Source: Lonepinella koalarum
GTDB lineage: Bacteria > Pseudomonadota > Gammaproteobacteria > Enterobacterales > Pasteurellaceae
Direction: 5' to 3'
NCBI RefSeq assembly: GCF_042926695.1
Contig: NZ_CP170642.1
Coordinates: 620,001 to 684,000, forward strand
DNA: 64,000 bases
The notes beneath the pieces are model-generated. The model ran no database searches, was not told the origin of the DNA, and worked only from the letters and a program-made list of their open reading frames with translations. Positions 9,615-18,206 of this stretch are shown here, piece after piece (positions within the stretch are counted from its first letter, which is position 1; each line of letters begins with the position of its first letter). Both the position numbers and the translations under genes were made by a program.

Positions 9615-11485
9615 ATATCTTACAAATTTACAAGAATATGGGAACTCGTTATTTCATATATAGAGTTCATCACGAAATAGAAAAGCGTCTTGGACTGTTA
9701 AAACGTAAACACCCAACGGATTTATCATTTAGTAATCACATTTCTCTTGAACAATGGAGAAATGAATATACTGTGAATAATGCAGGATTTTTAATTAATT
9801 TTAAAAATCAAGAAAGAGATTTTCCTGTGTTGGAGGAAAAAGCGAAGCGTATTTTAGCAGGCGAATTGGAGTTTTTTAATGCTGAATGGCTATATTTAGG
9901 AAAAGGCTATAATTGGATTACAAACCCATCAAATGGTTATGTTTATGATGCTAATAAACATTGGTCTGAAATTCAAGATATTTCAGAAGTCGCTGGTGAT
10001 ATTAAATATGTTTGGGAAAAATCAAGATTTTCTTGGTTATTAACCCTGATAAGATATGATTACTATTTTGAAAAAGATCTGAGTGAATTTGTATTTTCAG
10101 AAATTGAATCTTGGATTGATCATAATCATATTAACAAAGGTCCAAACTGGCGTTGTAGTCAAGAAATTTCGCTAAGACTGTTTAATTGGTATTTTGCTTT
10201 AAATTATTATAAAGATAGTGCTGCGCTGACAGAAAATAGATGGGAAAAAATAATAAATGTGATTTATGCTTCATTTCATCATGTTTATACTCATATTAAT
10301 TTTTCAAGGATTGCAGTGCGAAATAATCATGCGATTACAGAAACATTATGTTTAGCTCTTTCTGAAATATTGTTCCCATTTATTTCTGAAACGAAAAAAT
10401 GGGCTAAACAAGGCAGGAAATGGTTTGAGCAAGAAATTGCTTATCAAATTTATGATGATGGTACATTTTTGCAATTTTCTATGAATTATCATCGTGTTGT
10501 TATTCAGTTATTAACATTTGGTATCTCCATAACAGAAAGGGTTGGAAAACCATTTTCTAATGTTGTCTATGATAAAGCATATAAATCATTAAATTTTTTA
10601 TATCAATGTACACAAGATGAAAATGGTTGGTTACCTAATTATGGTTCAAATGATGGTGCATTATTCTTCCCTTGGTCTGATACTGATTATAGGGACTATA
10701 GACCGCAATTAAATTCTTTGCATAAATTATTAACAGGAAAGAATTTATATGCAGATGAATTATTTTCAACAGAGCTAAATTGGTGGGGAATATCTAAGAA
10801 AATAGATACGCATTATCCAGCTTTGCATAAAATACAGGGTATTATTGAATATCCTATCGGTGGTTATATTTTAATTTGTGATCAAAATACATTTACATTT
10901 ATTCGATGTGGTTCACATAAAGATCGTCCCGCTCAAGCAGATAATTTGCACATTGATGTATGGGTGGCTGGCAAAAATATCTTAAGAGATTCTGGTACTT
11001 ATAAATACAATACCACTCAAGAAAATCTTAATTATTTTATGGGGACGCAGTCTCATAATACTGTAGTCGTGAATGGTCAATCTCAAATGTTAAAAGGGGA
11101 TAGATTTATTTGGTATTATTGGACTCAAAAAGAGAATAGTGTTATTGCAGAAACAGAAGATTGTTATACTTTTAATGGTGTTATAAAGGGCTATAGTTTC
11201 TTAAATGAAGAAGCAAGAATATTTCGAGAAGTTAGGAAAGTAAAAGGTAAATTAATTTGGTTTATTACAGATGAAATTATTGGATTAGATAGTTATGAAA
11301 AACAGCAAATCTGGCATATTGATGATAATCCTATAGAATTTGTTGTGTCAGAAAATAATACTGTTTTAGAGCCAAGAAACGTTGTTTCATTTGATTCAAA
11401 ATATTATGGTGTTATAGAAACAGGTAAGGCTATAAGCTTTCCATTTAAGAAAAAAATTGAAACAAAATTAATAGTCAGATTATAG
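9611..11485 (+). CDS. Heparinase II/III-family protein
   Basis: A 624-residue protein with the two-domain heparinase II/III layout: an N-terminal alpha-toroid and a C-terminal beta-sandwich. Visible candidate catalytic elements are RNNHAITE (about residue 237), FSMNYHR (about 294), and the beta-domain block ADNLHIDVWVAGKNILRDSGTY followed by SHNTVVVNGQS. Members are polysaccharide lyases that cleave next to uronic acids. The N-terminus (MNILQIYKNMGTRYF) is not a signal peptide, so the protein looks cytoplasmic, unlike most lyases of this family. It overlaps the flippase gene by 4 bp. Substrate and role are inferred: possibly repeat-unit editing or turnover of the ManNAcA-containing polymer. 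Confidence 0.82.
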   Translation: MNILQIYKNMGTRYFIYRVHHEIEKRLGLLKRKHPTDLSFSNHISLEQWRNEYTVNNAGFLINFKNQERDFPVLEEKAKRILAGELEFFNAEWLYLGKGYNWITNPSNGYVYDANKHWSEIQDISEVAGDIKYVWEKSRFSWLLTLIRYDYYFEKDLSEFVFSEIESWIDHNHINKGPNWRCSQEISLRLFNWYFALNYYKDSAALTENRWEKIINVIYASFHHVYTHINFSRIAVRNNHAITETLCLALSEILFPFISETKKWAKQGRKWFEQEIAYQIYDDGTFLQFSMNYHRVVIQLLTFGISITERVGKPFSNVVYDKAYKSLNFLYQCTQDENGWLPNYGSNDGALFFPWSDTDYRDYRPQLNSLHKLLTGKNLYADELFSTELNWWGISKKIDTHYPALHKIQGIIEYPIGGYILICDQNTFTFIRCGSHKDRPAQADNLHIDVWVAGKNILRDSGTYKYNTTQENLNYFMGTQSHNTVVVNGQSQMLKGDRFIWYYWTQKENSVIAETEDCYTFNGVIKGYSFLNEEARIFREVRKVKGKLIWFITDEIIGLDSYEKQQIWHIDDNPIEFVVSENNTVLEPRNVVSFDSKYYGVIETGKAISFPFKKKIETKLIVRL

Positions 11486-11497
11486 TAATATCTAGCG

Positions 11498-11527
11498 TTA
11501 ATTTTAACATTAGAAATTTGATATAAT
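11498..11527 (+). promoter_or_regulatory. Candidate internal promoter before the wbuB-like gene
   Basis: A perfect -10 TATAAT (11522-11527) lies 18 bp after TTAATT (11498-11503), in the only 69-bp gap of this part of the cluster. The -35 element is poor. The gap may mark a module border in the cluster. Confidence 0.4.
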
Positions 11528-11554
11528 TCCATTTTTTTATTAGGTATAGAAATT

Positions 11555-12787
11555 ATGAAAATTTTATTATTGCATCAATATTTTTTAGAAGAAGATGATG
11601 CTGGTGGTTCTCGTTGGAATGAATTAACGAAGAACTGGGTAGAAAAGGGGCATCAAGTTACAGTTATTGCTGGTATGATTCATGCTAATGGCTTGGAGAA
11701 AAGAGCAGAGTATAAAGGAAAATACTTTTGTAAGAAAAAGCAAGGGAAAATAGACGTGCATAGAACCCATGTTTCAGAGTCTTATAATAATGGATTCTTA
11801 GGGCGTTTATGGGGATATTTCTCTTTTATGTTCTCTTCATTGTGGGCTGGATTATTTAAAGCTAAAGGTGAATATGATGTCGTCATTGTAACATCTCCAC
11901 CACTTTTTATCGGAGTTTCAGGATATATCATCTCACTATTTAAACGAAAACCTATGGTGTTTGAGGTTAGAGATTTATGGCCTGAATCAGCGATTGATAC
12001 AGGTATCCTTACAAATAAATTTATTATAAAATTAGCCTATGCTGTAGAAAAATTTCTTTACAAAAAGTCAAAATTCATAAATGTATTAACGCCTGCTTTT
12101 TATAATATACTTCGTGATAAAAAGAGTATTCCGATAGAAAAACTATTGATGATTCCAAATGCGGCAGACTTTAGTTTGTCAGAAGAAGTTATGTTAAGTT
12201 TTGATAGAGATAAATTTAGAAAAGAACATAATATTGATGAATATTTTGTTGTTACATACGTTGGTGCTCATGGTGTGGCAAACAATTTAGAACAACTATT
12301 GGAAGCTGGTAAAATATTGGAAGACACTAATGTATTGTTTCTTTTGATTGGGCAAGGAATGGAAAAAGCTACGCTAATAGATAAAGCAAAAAAAATGAAT
12401 GTAAGAAATGTTCGTTTTTTAGATGCTGTGCCTAAAAAAGAAGTGTTTAAGTATATTCTAGCTTCAGAAATGGGTGTTTCTGTATTAAAAAAAGTAGATA
12501 CATTTAAAACTGTGTATTCAAACAAAACATTTGATTATTTTTCATGTAAGAAACCGATTTTAATGGCAATAGATGGCGTTTCTCGAGAACTTGTAGAAAC
12601 TGCAAATGCAGGCTCATATGTAGAACCTGAAAATATTGATGAATATAATAGAATTATTCGAGAGTATATGCGTAATCCTGAGCGATTGGTTCGAGAAGGT
12701 GAAAATGGCTATAAATTTGCCCAAGAGAATTTTAATAGAGAATTATTGGCTGCTAAGTATATTCAACATTTAGAAAATTTAAAATAA
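11555..12787 (+). CDS. WbuB-like glycosyltransferase
   Basis: A 410-residue GT4-type (GT-B) glycosyltransferase. The N-terminal LLLHQYFLEEDDAGGSRW and the VVIVTSPPLFIGVSGY, VFEVRDLWPESAIDTG blocks are typical of the WbuB family, which includes N-acetyl-L-fucosamine transferases. The C-terminal half has PNAADFS and SNKTFDYFSCKKPI. It lies 22 bp before the initiating sugar transferase gene. WbuB-like enzymes often add the second sugar, so this one may act on the bacillosamine-type primer. The actual donor is unknown. Confidence 0.85.
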   Translation: MKILLLHQYFLEEDDAGGSRWNELTKNWVEKGHQVTVIAGMIHANGLEKRAEYKGKYFCKKKQGKIDVHRTHVSESYNNGFLGRLWGYFSFMFSSLWAGLFKAKGEYDVVIVTSPPLFIGVSGYIISLFKRKPMVFEVRDLWPESAIDTGILTNKFIIKLAYAVEKFLYKKSKFINVLTPAFYNILRDKKSIPIEKLLMIPNAADFSLSEEVMLSFDRDKFRKEHNIDEYFVVTYVGAHGVANNLEQLLEAGKILEDTNVLFLLIGQGMEKATLIDKAKKMNVRNVRFLDAVPKKEVFKYILASEMGVSVLKKVDTFKTVYSNKTFDYFSCKKPILMAIDGVSRELVETANAGSYVEPENIDEYNRIIREYMRNPERLVREGENGYKFAQENFNRELLAAKYIQHLENLK

Positions 12788-12808
12788 ACCTTCTGTGAGC
12801 ATATATCA

Positions 12809-13405
12809 ATGAAACGCCTATTAGATATTTTAATTTCAAGCATTGCTTTAGTCATTCTTTCCCCTATATTCCTAATCATTGCATATAAGGTTAAGAAAAA
12901 TTTAGGTTCGCCTGTGTTATTTAAGCAAACTCGCCCAGGGTTAAGTGGTAAACCCTTTAAAATGATTAAATTCCGCACAATGAAAGATGCGGTGGATAAA
13001 GACGGTAATCCATTGCCTGATGCAGAGCGTTTAACCGATTTTGGTAAAATGTTGCGTGCGACAAGTTTAGATGAAATGCCCGAATTGTGGAATGTACTAA
13101 AAGGTGAAATGAGTATAGTCGGTCCTCGTCCTCTATTAATGGAATATGTATCTTTATACAACGAAGAACAAGCCAAGCGACATAATGTTCGCCCTGGAAT
13201 TACAGGCTATGCACAAATTAATGGGCGTAATGCAATTTCGTGGGAAGAAAAATTTAAACTTGATGTGTGGTATGTGGAAAATCAATCGTTATGGTTGGAT
13301 TTCAAGATTATGTTGCAAACCGTGAAAAAAGTCATTGCGAAAGACGATATTAATGCAGCAAATGATGCGACAATGCCGAAGTTTACAGGATCTAAAGGTG
13401 AATAA
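12809..13405 (+). CDS. Undecaprenyl-phosphate sugar phosphotransferase (PglC/WbgY-like)
   Basis: Transfers a sugar-1-phosphate onto undecaprenyl phosphate, the first step of repeat-unit assembly. At 198 residues it is the short form (PglC is about 200), with a single N-terminal hydrophobic segment (about residues 8-26) and the catalytic domain: FKQTRPG, PFKMIKFRTM, then SLDEMPELWNVL with the Asp-Glu pair, GEMSIVGPRPL, and ARHNVRPGITGYAQINGRN-like sequence at about residues 120-140. Together with the PglD-, PglE- and PglF-like genes downstream, this suggests that a bacillosamine-type sugar is the primer. Its stop overlaps the start of the rhuM remnant (TAATG). Confidence 0.92.
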   Translation: MKRLLDILISSIALVILSPIFLIIAYKVKKNLGSPVLFKQTRPGLSGKPFKMIKFRTMKDAVDKDGNPLPDAERLTDFGKMLRATSLDEMPELWNVLKGEMSIVGPRPLLMEYVSLYNEEQAKRHNVRPGITGYAQINGRNAISWEEKFKLDVWYVENQSLWLDFKIMLQTVKKVIAKDDINAANDATMPKFTGSKGE

Positions 13406-13869
13406 TGAATGATCTAATCATCTACAATACTGATGACGGCAAAAGCAATGTTGCTTTATTAGTTCGTGAAAATCAAGTTTGGCTCACGCAAAATCAACTA
13501 GCTGAACTTTTTGACACCACTGTCCAAAATATCGGCTTACACATCAAGAACATCTTGCAAGACAACGAGTTAGAAGAGATTTCAGTTATAAAGGATTCCT
13601 TTATAACTGCCGAAGATGGCAAGCAATATCAAACTCAGCATTATTCATTGGAAATGATTTTAGCGGTTGGTTTCCGTGTTCGTAGTAAACGTGGTGTGCA
13701 GTTTCGCCGTTGGGCAAACACGGTGTTGCGTAGTTATTTAGAAAAAGTTTTTTTTATTGATAGCGAACGGTTGAAAAAGATTTTTGAAAGTGGTGAATTA
13801 GATGAAGAAGTGGTATGTCGGCATTTCCGACACACCACTCAGCATGGTGCGATTGAAAGTTTACAGTAA
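13405..13869 (+). pseudogene. Chimeric, truncated rhuM-family remnant
   Basis: The 154-codon frame starts like a RhuM protein (RENQVWLTQNQLAELF, then AEDGKQYQTQHYSLEMILAVGFRV and FRRWANTVLRSYL). At about residue 117 it jumps to a second RhuM N-terminal segment (LKKIFESGELDEEVVCRHFRHT) and stops. Intact RhuM proteins have about 340 residues, as the copy at 19775 does. A 36-bp stretch (13771-13806) matches 19940-19975 at 35 positions, so the end looks like the product of recombination between rhuM copies. It is probably non-functional. RhuM was first reported from a Salmonella pathogenicity island; its biochemical role is unclear. Confidence 0.75.
13811..13837 (+). repeat. Palindrome at the rhuM remnant junction
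   Basis: Arms TGGTATGTCGG and CCGACACACCA (10 of 11 paired) flank a 5-nt loop CATTT. The same palindrome, perfect, is at 19981-20005 in the intact rhuM. It encodes the conserved CR-x-FRHT residues, so conservation may be at protein level, DNA level or both. Confidence 0.6.
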
Positions 13870-13896
13870 TTCAAATTTACAAATTAAGAGGTAATT

Positions 13897-14550
13897 ATGT
13901 ATATTGGTATTTATGGGGCAAGCGGATTTGGTAAAGAAGTGATGCCTTTAGTTAGGCAGCAATATCCAAATTTAAGAAAAGAAAACTTTGTATTTATTGA
14001 TGATGGTAGTGAATTAAATGATTTAAATCAATACAGAGTAATTAGCTACAATGAGTTTTTATCTAGTTCAGAGCAAGATAAAGGTGTAGTGATTGCTATC
14101 GCAAATAGTGCGGTAAGAGAGCTATTATCCGTAAAATTAGAACAGGACAATATACCGCAGTTATCTATACAAGCACTAAATACAGTTGTGTTAGATGATG
14201 TTGTTATTGGAGAAGGAAGTATTTTATGTTCATTTACTTGTTTAACGTCTAACATTAAAATTGGTAAAGGATTTCATGCCAACATTTATAGCTATGTGGC
14301 TCATGATTGTATTATTGGTGATTATGTAACTTTTGCCCCTAGTGTTAAATGTAATGGTAATGTACACATTGAAGATCATGCTTATATTGGCACGGGAGCG
14401 GTAATTAAACAAGGAACACCAAAACGTCCTATTACCATTGGTAAAGGTGCGGTTATTGGTATGGGGGCGGTTGTAACAAAAAGCGTTCCAGCTGGAGTAA
14501 CCGTATTTGGAAATCCTGCTAAGCCATTAGGGAGACAACGTAATGACTAA
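13897..14550 (+). CDS. PglD-like sugar N-acyltransferase
   Basis: A 217-residue enzyme of the NeuD/PglD sialic-acid O-acetyltransferase-like family. The N-terminal Rossmann-like part (YGASGFGKEVMPLV) binds the UDP-amino-sugar and the C-terminal left-handed beta-helix binds acyl-CoA. The hexapeptides include IGEGSIL, IGKGFHAN, AHDCIIGDYVTFAPSV with the likely catalytic histidine, and IGMGAVVTKSVPAG. It should N-acylate the 4-amino group made by the downstream aminotransferase. It overlaps the MaoC-like gene by 8 bp, which hints that the acyl donor may be a 3-hydroxyacyl-CoA and not acetyl-CoA. Confidence 0.88.
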   Translation: MYIGIYGASGFGKEVMPLVRQQYPNLRKENFVFIDDGSELNDLNQYRVISYNEFLSSSEQDKGVVIAIANSAVRELLSVKLEQDNIPQLSIQALNTVVLDDVVIGEGSILCSFTCLTSNIKIGKGFHANIYSYVAHDCIIGDYVTFAPSVKCNGNVHIEDHAYIGTGAVIKQGTPKRPITIGKGAVIGMGAVVTKSVPAGVTVFGNPAKPLGRQRND

Positions 14551-14971
14551 AACATTTCATTTAGGGGCTATCCCTATTGAAGATATTGAAATTGGAATGA
14601 CCTTATCATATTCTCAAACGATTACAGATAGTGATATAAAAGCATTTGCTGGATTATCGGGAGACCATAATCCTATACATGTTGATGAAAAATATGCAGA
14701 AAATAGCCGTTTTAAAAAACGTATTGCTCATGGCTTAATGTCAGCTGGATTTTTTTCTCAGTTATTTGGAACGAAATTACCAGGTCCAGGCTGTGTATAT
14801 ACATCTCAATCATTAAAGTTTTTAAGACCTGTATATATAAATGATACAGTTACAGCTACAGTTGAAGTCATAAATGTTGATATATCTAAAAAGAGAGTAA
14901 CATTTAGGACATTTTGTACTGTTAATAACAAAAAAGTTATTGATGGCGAAGCTGAAATTTATATCCCTTAA
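14543..14971 (+). CDS. MaoC-like (R)-specific enoyl-CoA hydratase/dehydratase
   Basis: A 142-residue hot-dog fold protein. The hydratase motif is clear: AFAGLSGDHNPIHVDE with the catalytic Asp-His pair, followed by RIAHGLMSAGF and SLKFLRPVYINDTVTA. PhaJ-type members interconvert crotonyl-CoA and (R)-3-hydroxybutyryl-CoA. The gene overlaps the PglD-like acyltransferase and is followed by the sugar aminotransferase, so I infer that it supplies a 3-hydroxyacyl-CoA for N-acylation of the amino sugar. A general fatty-acid role is less likely given the tight operon position. Confidence 0.85.
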   Translation: MTKTFHLGAIPIEDIEIGMTLSYSQTITDSDIKAFAGLSGDHNPIHVDEKYAENSRFKKRIAHGLMSAGFFSQLFGTKLPGPGCVYTSQSLKFLRPVYINDTVTATVEVINVDISKKRVTFRTFCTVNNKKVIDGEAEIYIP

Positions 14972-15005
14972 TTTAATAAAATTATCCTAATTTTAAGGAG
15001 CAATT

Positions 15006-16178
15006 ATGCTTAATACATCACTTGAACCTTGGCCGTCATTTACGCAAGAAGAAGCTGATGCGGTATCTCAGGTTATTTTATCTAATAAAGTAAATTATTG
15101 GACAGGGCAAGAATGCCGTGAATTTGAAAAAGAATTTGCACAGTTTGCTCAAACCAAATACGCAGTGGCTTTAACCAACGGTACGGTTGCCTTAGATGTT
15201 GCATTAAAAGCGTTAGACATTGGTGCTGGCGATGATGTGATTGTTACATCTCGTACCTTTTTGGCTTCTGCTAGTTCTATTGTTACTGCTGGGGCAAATC
15301 CTGTATTTGCTGATGTGGAATTGGACAGCCAAAATATTTCACGCCGTACCATTGAAGCGGTTTTAACACCAAATACCAAAGCCATTATTTGCGTGCATTT
15401 GGCTGGTTTAATGTGCGATATGGATCCGATTATGCAGTTGGCAGAAGAAAAAGGGCTGTATGTAATTGAAGATTGTGCTCAAGCACACGGGGCGATGTAT
15501 AAAGGGCGTTCGGCTGGTTCTATTGGACATATCGGGGCTTGGTCGTTCTGTCAGGATAAGATTATGACCACAGGCGGTGAAGGTGGTATGGTTACCACGA
15601 ATGATGAAGCTTTATGGAATAAAATGTGGTCGTATAAAGATCACGGCAAAAGTTATGACAGTGTATATCACAAACAGCACCCAGCAGGTTTCCGTTGGTT
15701 GCACGATTCTTTTGGTACGAACTGGCGTATGATGGAAATGCAAGCCGTGATTGGGCGTATTCAGCTTAGACGTATGACAGAATGGACACAAAAACGTAAT
15801 GCAAATATGCAAAAGATTTTGGCAGCCTTTGAAAATTCACCGTATTTTACCGTGCATCACACACCGAAAGACTATGTTCACGCCGCTTATAAGTGCTATG
15901 TGCAAGTGAATGTTGAGCAATTACCACAAGGCTGGTCAAGAGATCGTATTATGCAAGAAATCAATGCCTTGGGTATTCCTTGTTATAGCGGTTCTTGCTC
16001 GGAAGTGTACTTGGAAAAGGCTTTTGATAATACACCGTGGCGACCACAAACGCGTTTGCCAAATGCGGTGCAACTGGGCGAAACCAGTTTGATGTTTTTG
16101 GTGCACCCGACTTTGAGTGAGCAGAGTTTGGAGAGAGTAGTTGGGGCGATTAAGGCTGTGATCGTGAAAATCAAATAA
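15006..16178 (+). CDS. UDP-4-keto-sugar aminotransferase (PglE/WbgX-like, DegT family)
   Basis: A 390-residue PLP enzyme that aminates C4 of the UDP-4-keto-6-deoxy-HexNAc made by the PglF-like dehydratase. The family motifs are present: ALTNGTVALDVAL, VIVTSRTFLASA, VIEDCAQAHGA, and FCQDKIMTTGGEGGM, where the PLP-binding lysine sits in the QDK motif. The SFGTNWRMMEMQAVIGRIQL block matches the WbgX/PglE branch. Base composition is less AT-rich than the wzy region. An RBS (AAGGAG) lies 8 bp before the ATG. A hairpin follows the stop. Confidence 0.92.
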   Translation: MLNTSLEPWPSFTQEEADAVSQVILSNKVNYWTGQECREFEKEFAQFAQTKYAVALTNGTVALDVALKALDIGAGDDVIVTSRTFLASASSIVTAGANPVFADVELDSQNISRRTIEAVLTPNTKAIICVHLAGLMCDMDPIMQLAEEKGLYVIEDCAQAHGAMYKGRSAGSIGHIGAWSFCQDKIMTTGGEGGMVTTNDEALWNKMWSYKDHGKSYDSVYHKQHPAGFRWLHDSFGTNWRMMEMQAVIGRIQLRRMTEWTQKRNANMQKILAAFENSPYFTVHHTPKDYVHAAYKCYVQVNVEQLPQGWSRDRIMQEINALGIPCYSGSCSEVYLEKAFDNTPWRPQTRLPNAVQLGETSLMFLVHPTLSEQSLERVVGAIKAVIVKIK

Positions 16179-16188
16179 GATGAAAAAT

Positions 16189-16221
16189 AAAGCGGATAGT
16201 TCTATTCGCTTTATATTTTTA
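16189..16221 (+). terminator. Hairpin with T-run between pglE-like and pglF-like genes
   Basis: A 10-bp stem (AAAGCGGATA with TATTCGCTTT, one G-T pair) and a GTTC loop is followed by ATATTTTT. It lies 11 bp before the next start codon, so it could act as a partial terminator or attenuator inside the operon. Confidence 0.5.
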
Positions 16222-16231
16222 GGAATAGAGT

Positions 16232-18121
16232 ATGTTGGATAATATTTTAAATTTATCAAGAACAACCAAAAGAATCATCACTATATTTGTTGATATATTT
16301 TTGGTTGCAATCGCTTATTTTGGTGCATTTATTGTTAGGCTAGAAGATAACGCCATAAATTTATTTGACGGTGAATATTTGAACGTATTTGCTATTTTAT
16401 TCCCTGTTAGCATATTAGTATTTATTAAGCTTGGTTTATATCGTGCTGTTTTACGCTTTGTTACGATAAGAATTGTAAAAGGCGTATTAGTAGGCACTGC
16501 TTTTTCTACAGCTATTTTATTATTGTTGTCTTTCTTATTTAATATTTGGATGCCAAGAAGCATTCCATTTTTATATTTCTTTTTTTTGACAATTTTAATC
16601 ATTTCTAGTCGCTTGACTTTTCGAAGCTTGTTAAACAAAGGGAAAGATAAAGGGCAATGCGTAATCATCTACGGAGCTGGCGATTCAGGTCGTCAGCTTT
16701 TAACTGCATTAAACCAAATGAGTGGTTATTTTGTGGCGGCATTTGTAGATGATAATCGTAAATTACATAAATTAACCTTGCACGGCATTACCGTTTACTC
16801 CCCAGCAGAATTAGAACGCTTGATTGCACAGCATAATGTGCAACAAGTTTTACTCGCTATTCCGAGTGTGCCGATGAGTCGCCGCCGAGAAATTATTGAA
16901 AATTTAACCGCACTTCCGTGTGAAGTGTTATCTATTCCCGGAATGGAAGATTTGGTTACAGGCAAAGCCAAATTATCTACCTTAAATAAAGTGTCGATTG
17001 ATGATTTATTAGGGCGTGATCCAGTTAAACCGATTAACGATTTATTAAAAGCGAATATCGTCAATAAAAATGTAATGGTAACAGGGGCGGGCGGATCGAT
17101 TGGTTCAGAATTATGCCGTCAAATTATCAATCAACAGCCGAAAAAATTAGTATTATTTGAGCTTAATGAATTTAGTTTATATGCCATTGAAGCCGAATTG
17201 CGTGAAGTGATTAAGCGTAATCAGCTGGATATTCAACTGATTCCGATTTTAGGTACAATTCAAAATAAAGCCCATTTGATGAAAGTGATGTCCACATTTA
17301 AAATCAACACGCTTTATCACGCAGCCGCCTATAAACACGTTCCTTTGGTGGAATATAATATGATTGAAGGGGTAAAAAATAATATTTTCGGCACGTTAAA
17401 TTGTGCGTTGTCGGCAATTGAAACTGCGGTTGAAAGTTTTATTTTGATTTCAACGGATAAAGCAGTTCGCCCGACAAATGTAATGGGAACAACTAAGCGT
17501 ATTGCAGAACTGGTTTTACAGGCTCAAGCTAAAGCACAAGCCACAACTCGTTTTTGTATGGTGCGATTTGGTAATGTACTGGGTTCTTCGGGGTCTGTTG
17601 TACCATTATTTAGAAAACAGATTGAGCAAGGTGGTCCGATTACCTTAACGCACCCTGAAATTACCCGTTATTTTATGACCATTCCTGAAGCATCACAGTT
17701 GGTAATCCAAGCTGGAGCAATGGGTGTCGGGGGCGATGTGTTTGTATTGGATATGGGCGAATCAGTAAAAATCATTGATTTAGCCAAACGGATGATTTCC
17801 CTAATGGGAATGAAAGAAAAATCCGTAGAAAATCCAAATGGCATTGAAATCAAAATCACCGGTTTACGCCCAGGTGAAAAACTGTACGAAGAGTTATTGA
17901 TTGGCGATAATGTGTCAAAAAGCACGCACCCACGCATTATGACCGCAAAAGAAATTATGCTTGATTGGAGTGAATTGAGCGTATTGTTAGAGCAATTAGG
18001 TAATGCTTGTGCAAATGCAGATGTGAAATTGGTACGAGAATTATTGTTGAAATTCCCAGCGAGTTTTAATCCTGTAGATGGGATTTGTGATTTGGTGTGG
18101 AGAGAGAAACTTAACGCATAA
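16232..18121 (+). CDS. UDP-GlcNAc 4,6-dehydratase (PglF/WbgZ/CapD family)
   Basis: A 629-residue membrane-bound nucleoside-diphosphate-sugar dehydratase. Four hydrophobic segments fill about residues 12-125, a first nucleotide-binding domain starts at VIIYGAGDSGRQLL (about 144), and the catalytic SDR domain begins at VMVTGAGGSIGSELC (about 280). Key blocks are HAAAYKHVPLVE, STDKAVRPTNVMGTTKR and GLRPGEKLYEELL. It removes water from UDP-GlcNAc to give the 4-keto-6-deoxy sugar used by the aminotransferase upstream. WbgZ, WbpM, PglF and CapD are close relatives; the stereochemical outcome cannot be told from the sequence. Confidence 0.92.
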   Translation: MLDNILNLSRTTKRIITIFVDIFLVAIAYFGAFIVRLEDNAINLFDGEYLNVFAILFPVSILVFIKLGLYRAVLRFVTIRIVKGVLVGTAFSTAILLLLSFLFNIWMPRSIPFLYFFFLTILIISSRLTFRSLLNKGKDKGQCVIIYGAGDSGRQLLTALNQMSGYFVAAFVDDNRKLHKLTLHGITVYSPAELERLIAQHNVQQVLLAIPSVPMSRRREIIENLTALPCEVLSIPGMEDLVTGKAKLSTLNKVSIDDLLGRDPVKPINDLLKANIVNKNVMVTGAGGSIGSELCRQIINQQPKKLVLFELNEFSLYAIEAELREVIKRNQLDIQLIPILGTIQNKAHLMKVMSTFKINTLYHAAAYKHVPLVEYNMIEGVKNNIFGTLNCALSAIETAVESFILISTDKAVRPTNVMGTTKRIAELVLQAQAKAQATTRFCMVRFGNVLGSSGSVVPLFRKQIEQGGPITLTHPEITRYFMTIPEASQLVIQAGAMGVGGDVFVLDMGESVKIIDLAKRMISLMGMKEKSVENPNGIEIKITGLRPGEKLYEELLIGDNVSKSTHPRIMTAKEIMLDWSELSVLLEQLGNACANADVKLVRELLLKFPASFNPVDGICDLVWREKLNA

Positions 18122-18206
18122 TTTTGCAAAAAGTCCTGAAAAAAACACCGCAGTTTTGTTATATTTTTATCATAACCACGACAACTTAAAAGCGAGAGAA
18201 AGAACA

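Noticed and set aside
13405..13869. Rejected as an intact small regulator
   Set aside because: The C-terminal part repeats the RhuM N-terminal domain and matches the other copy at DNA level, so a recombinant remnant explains it better.
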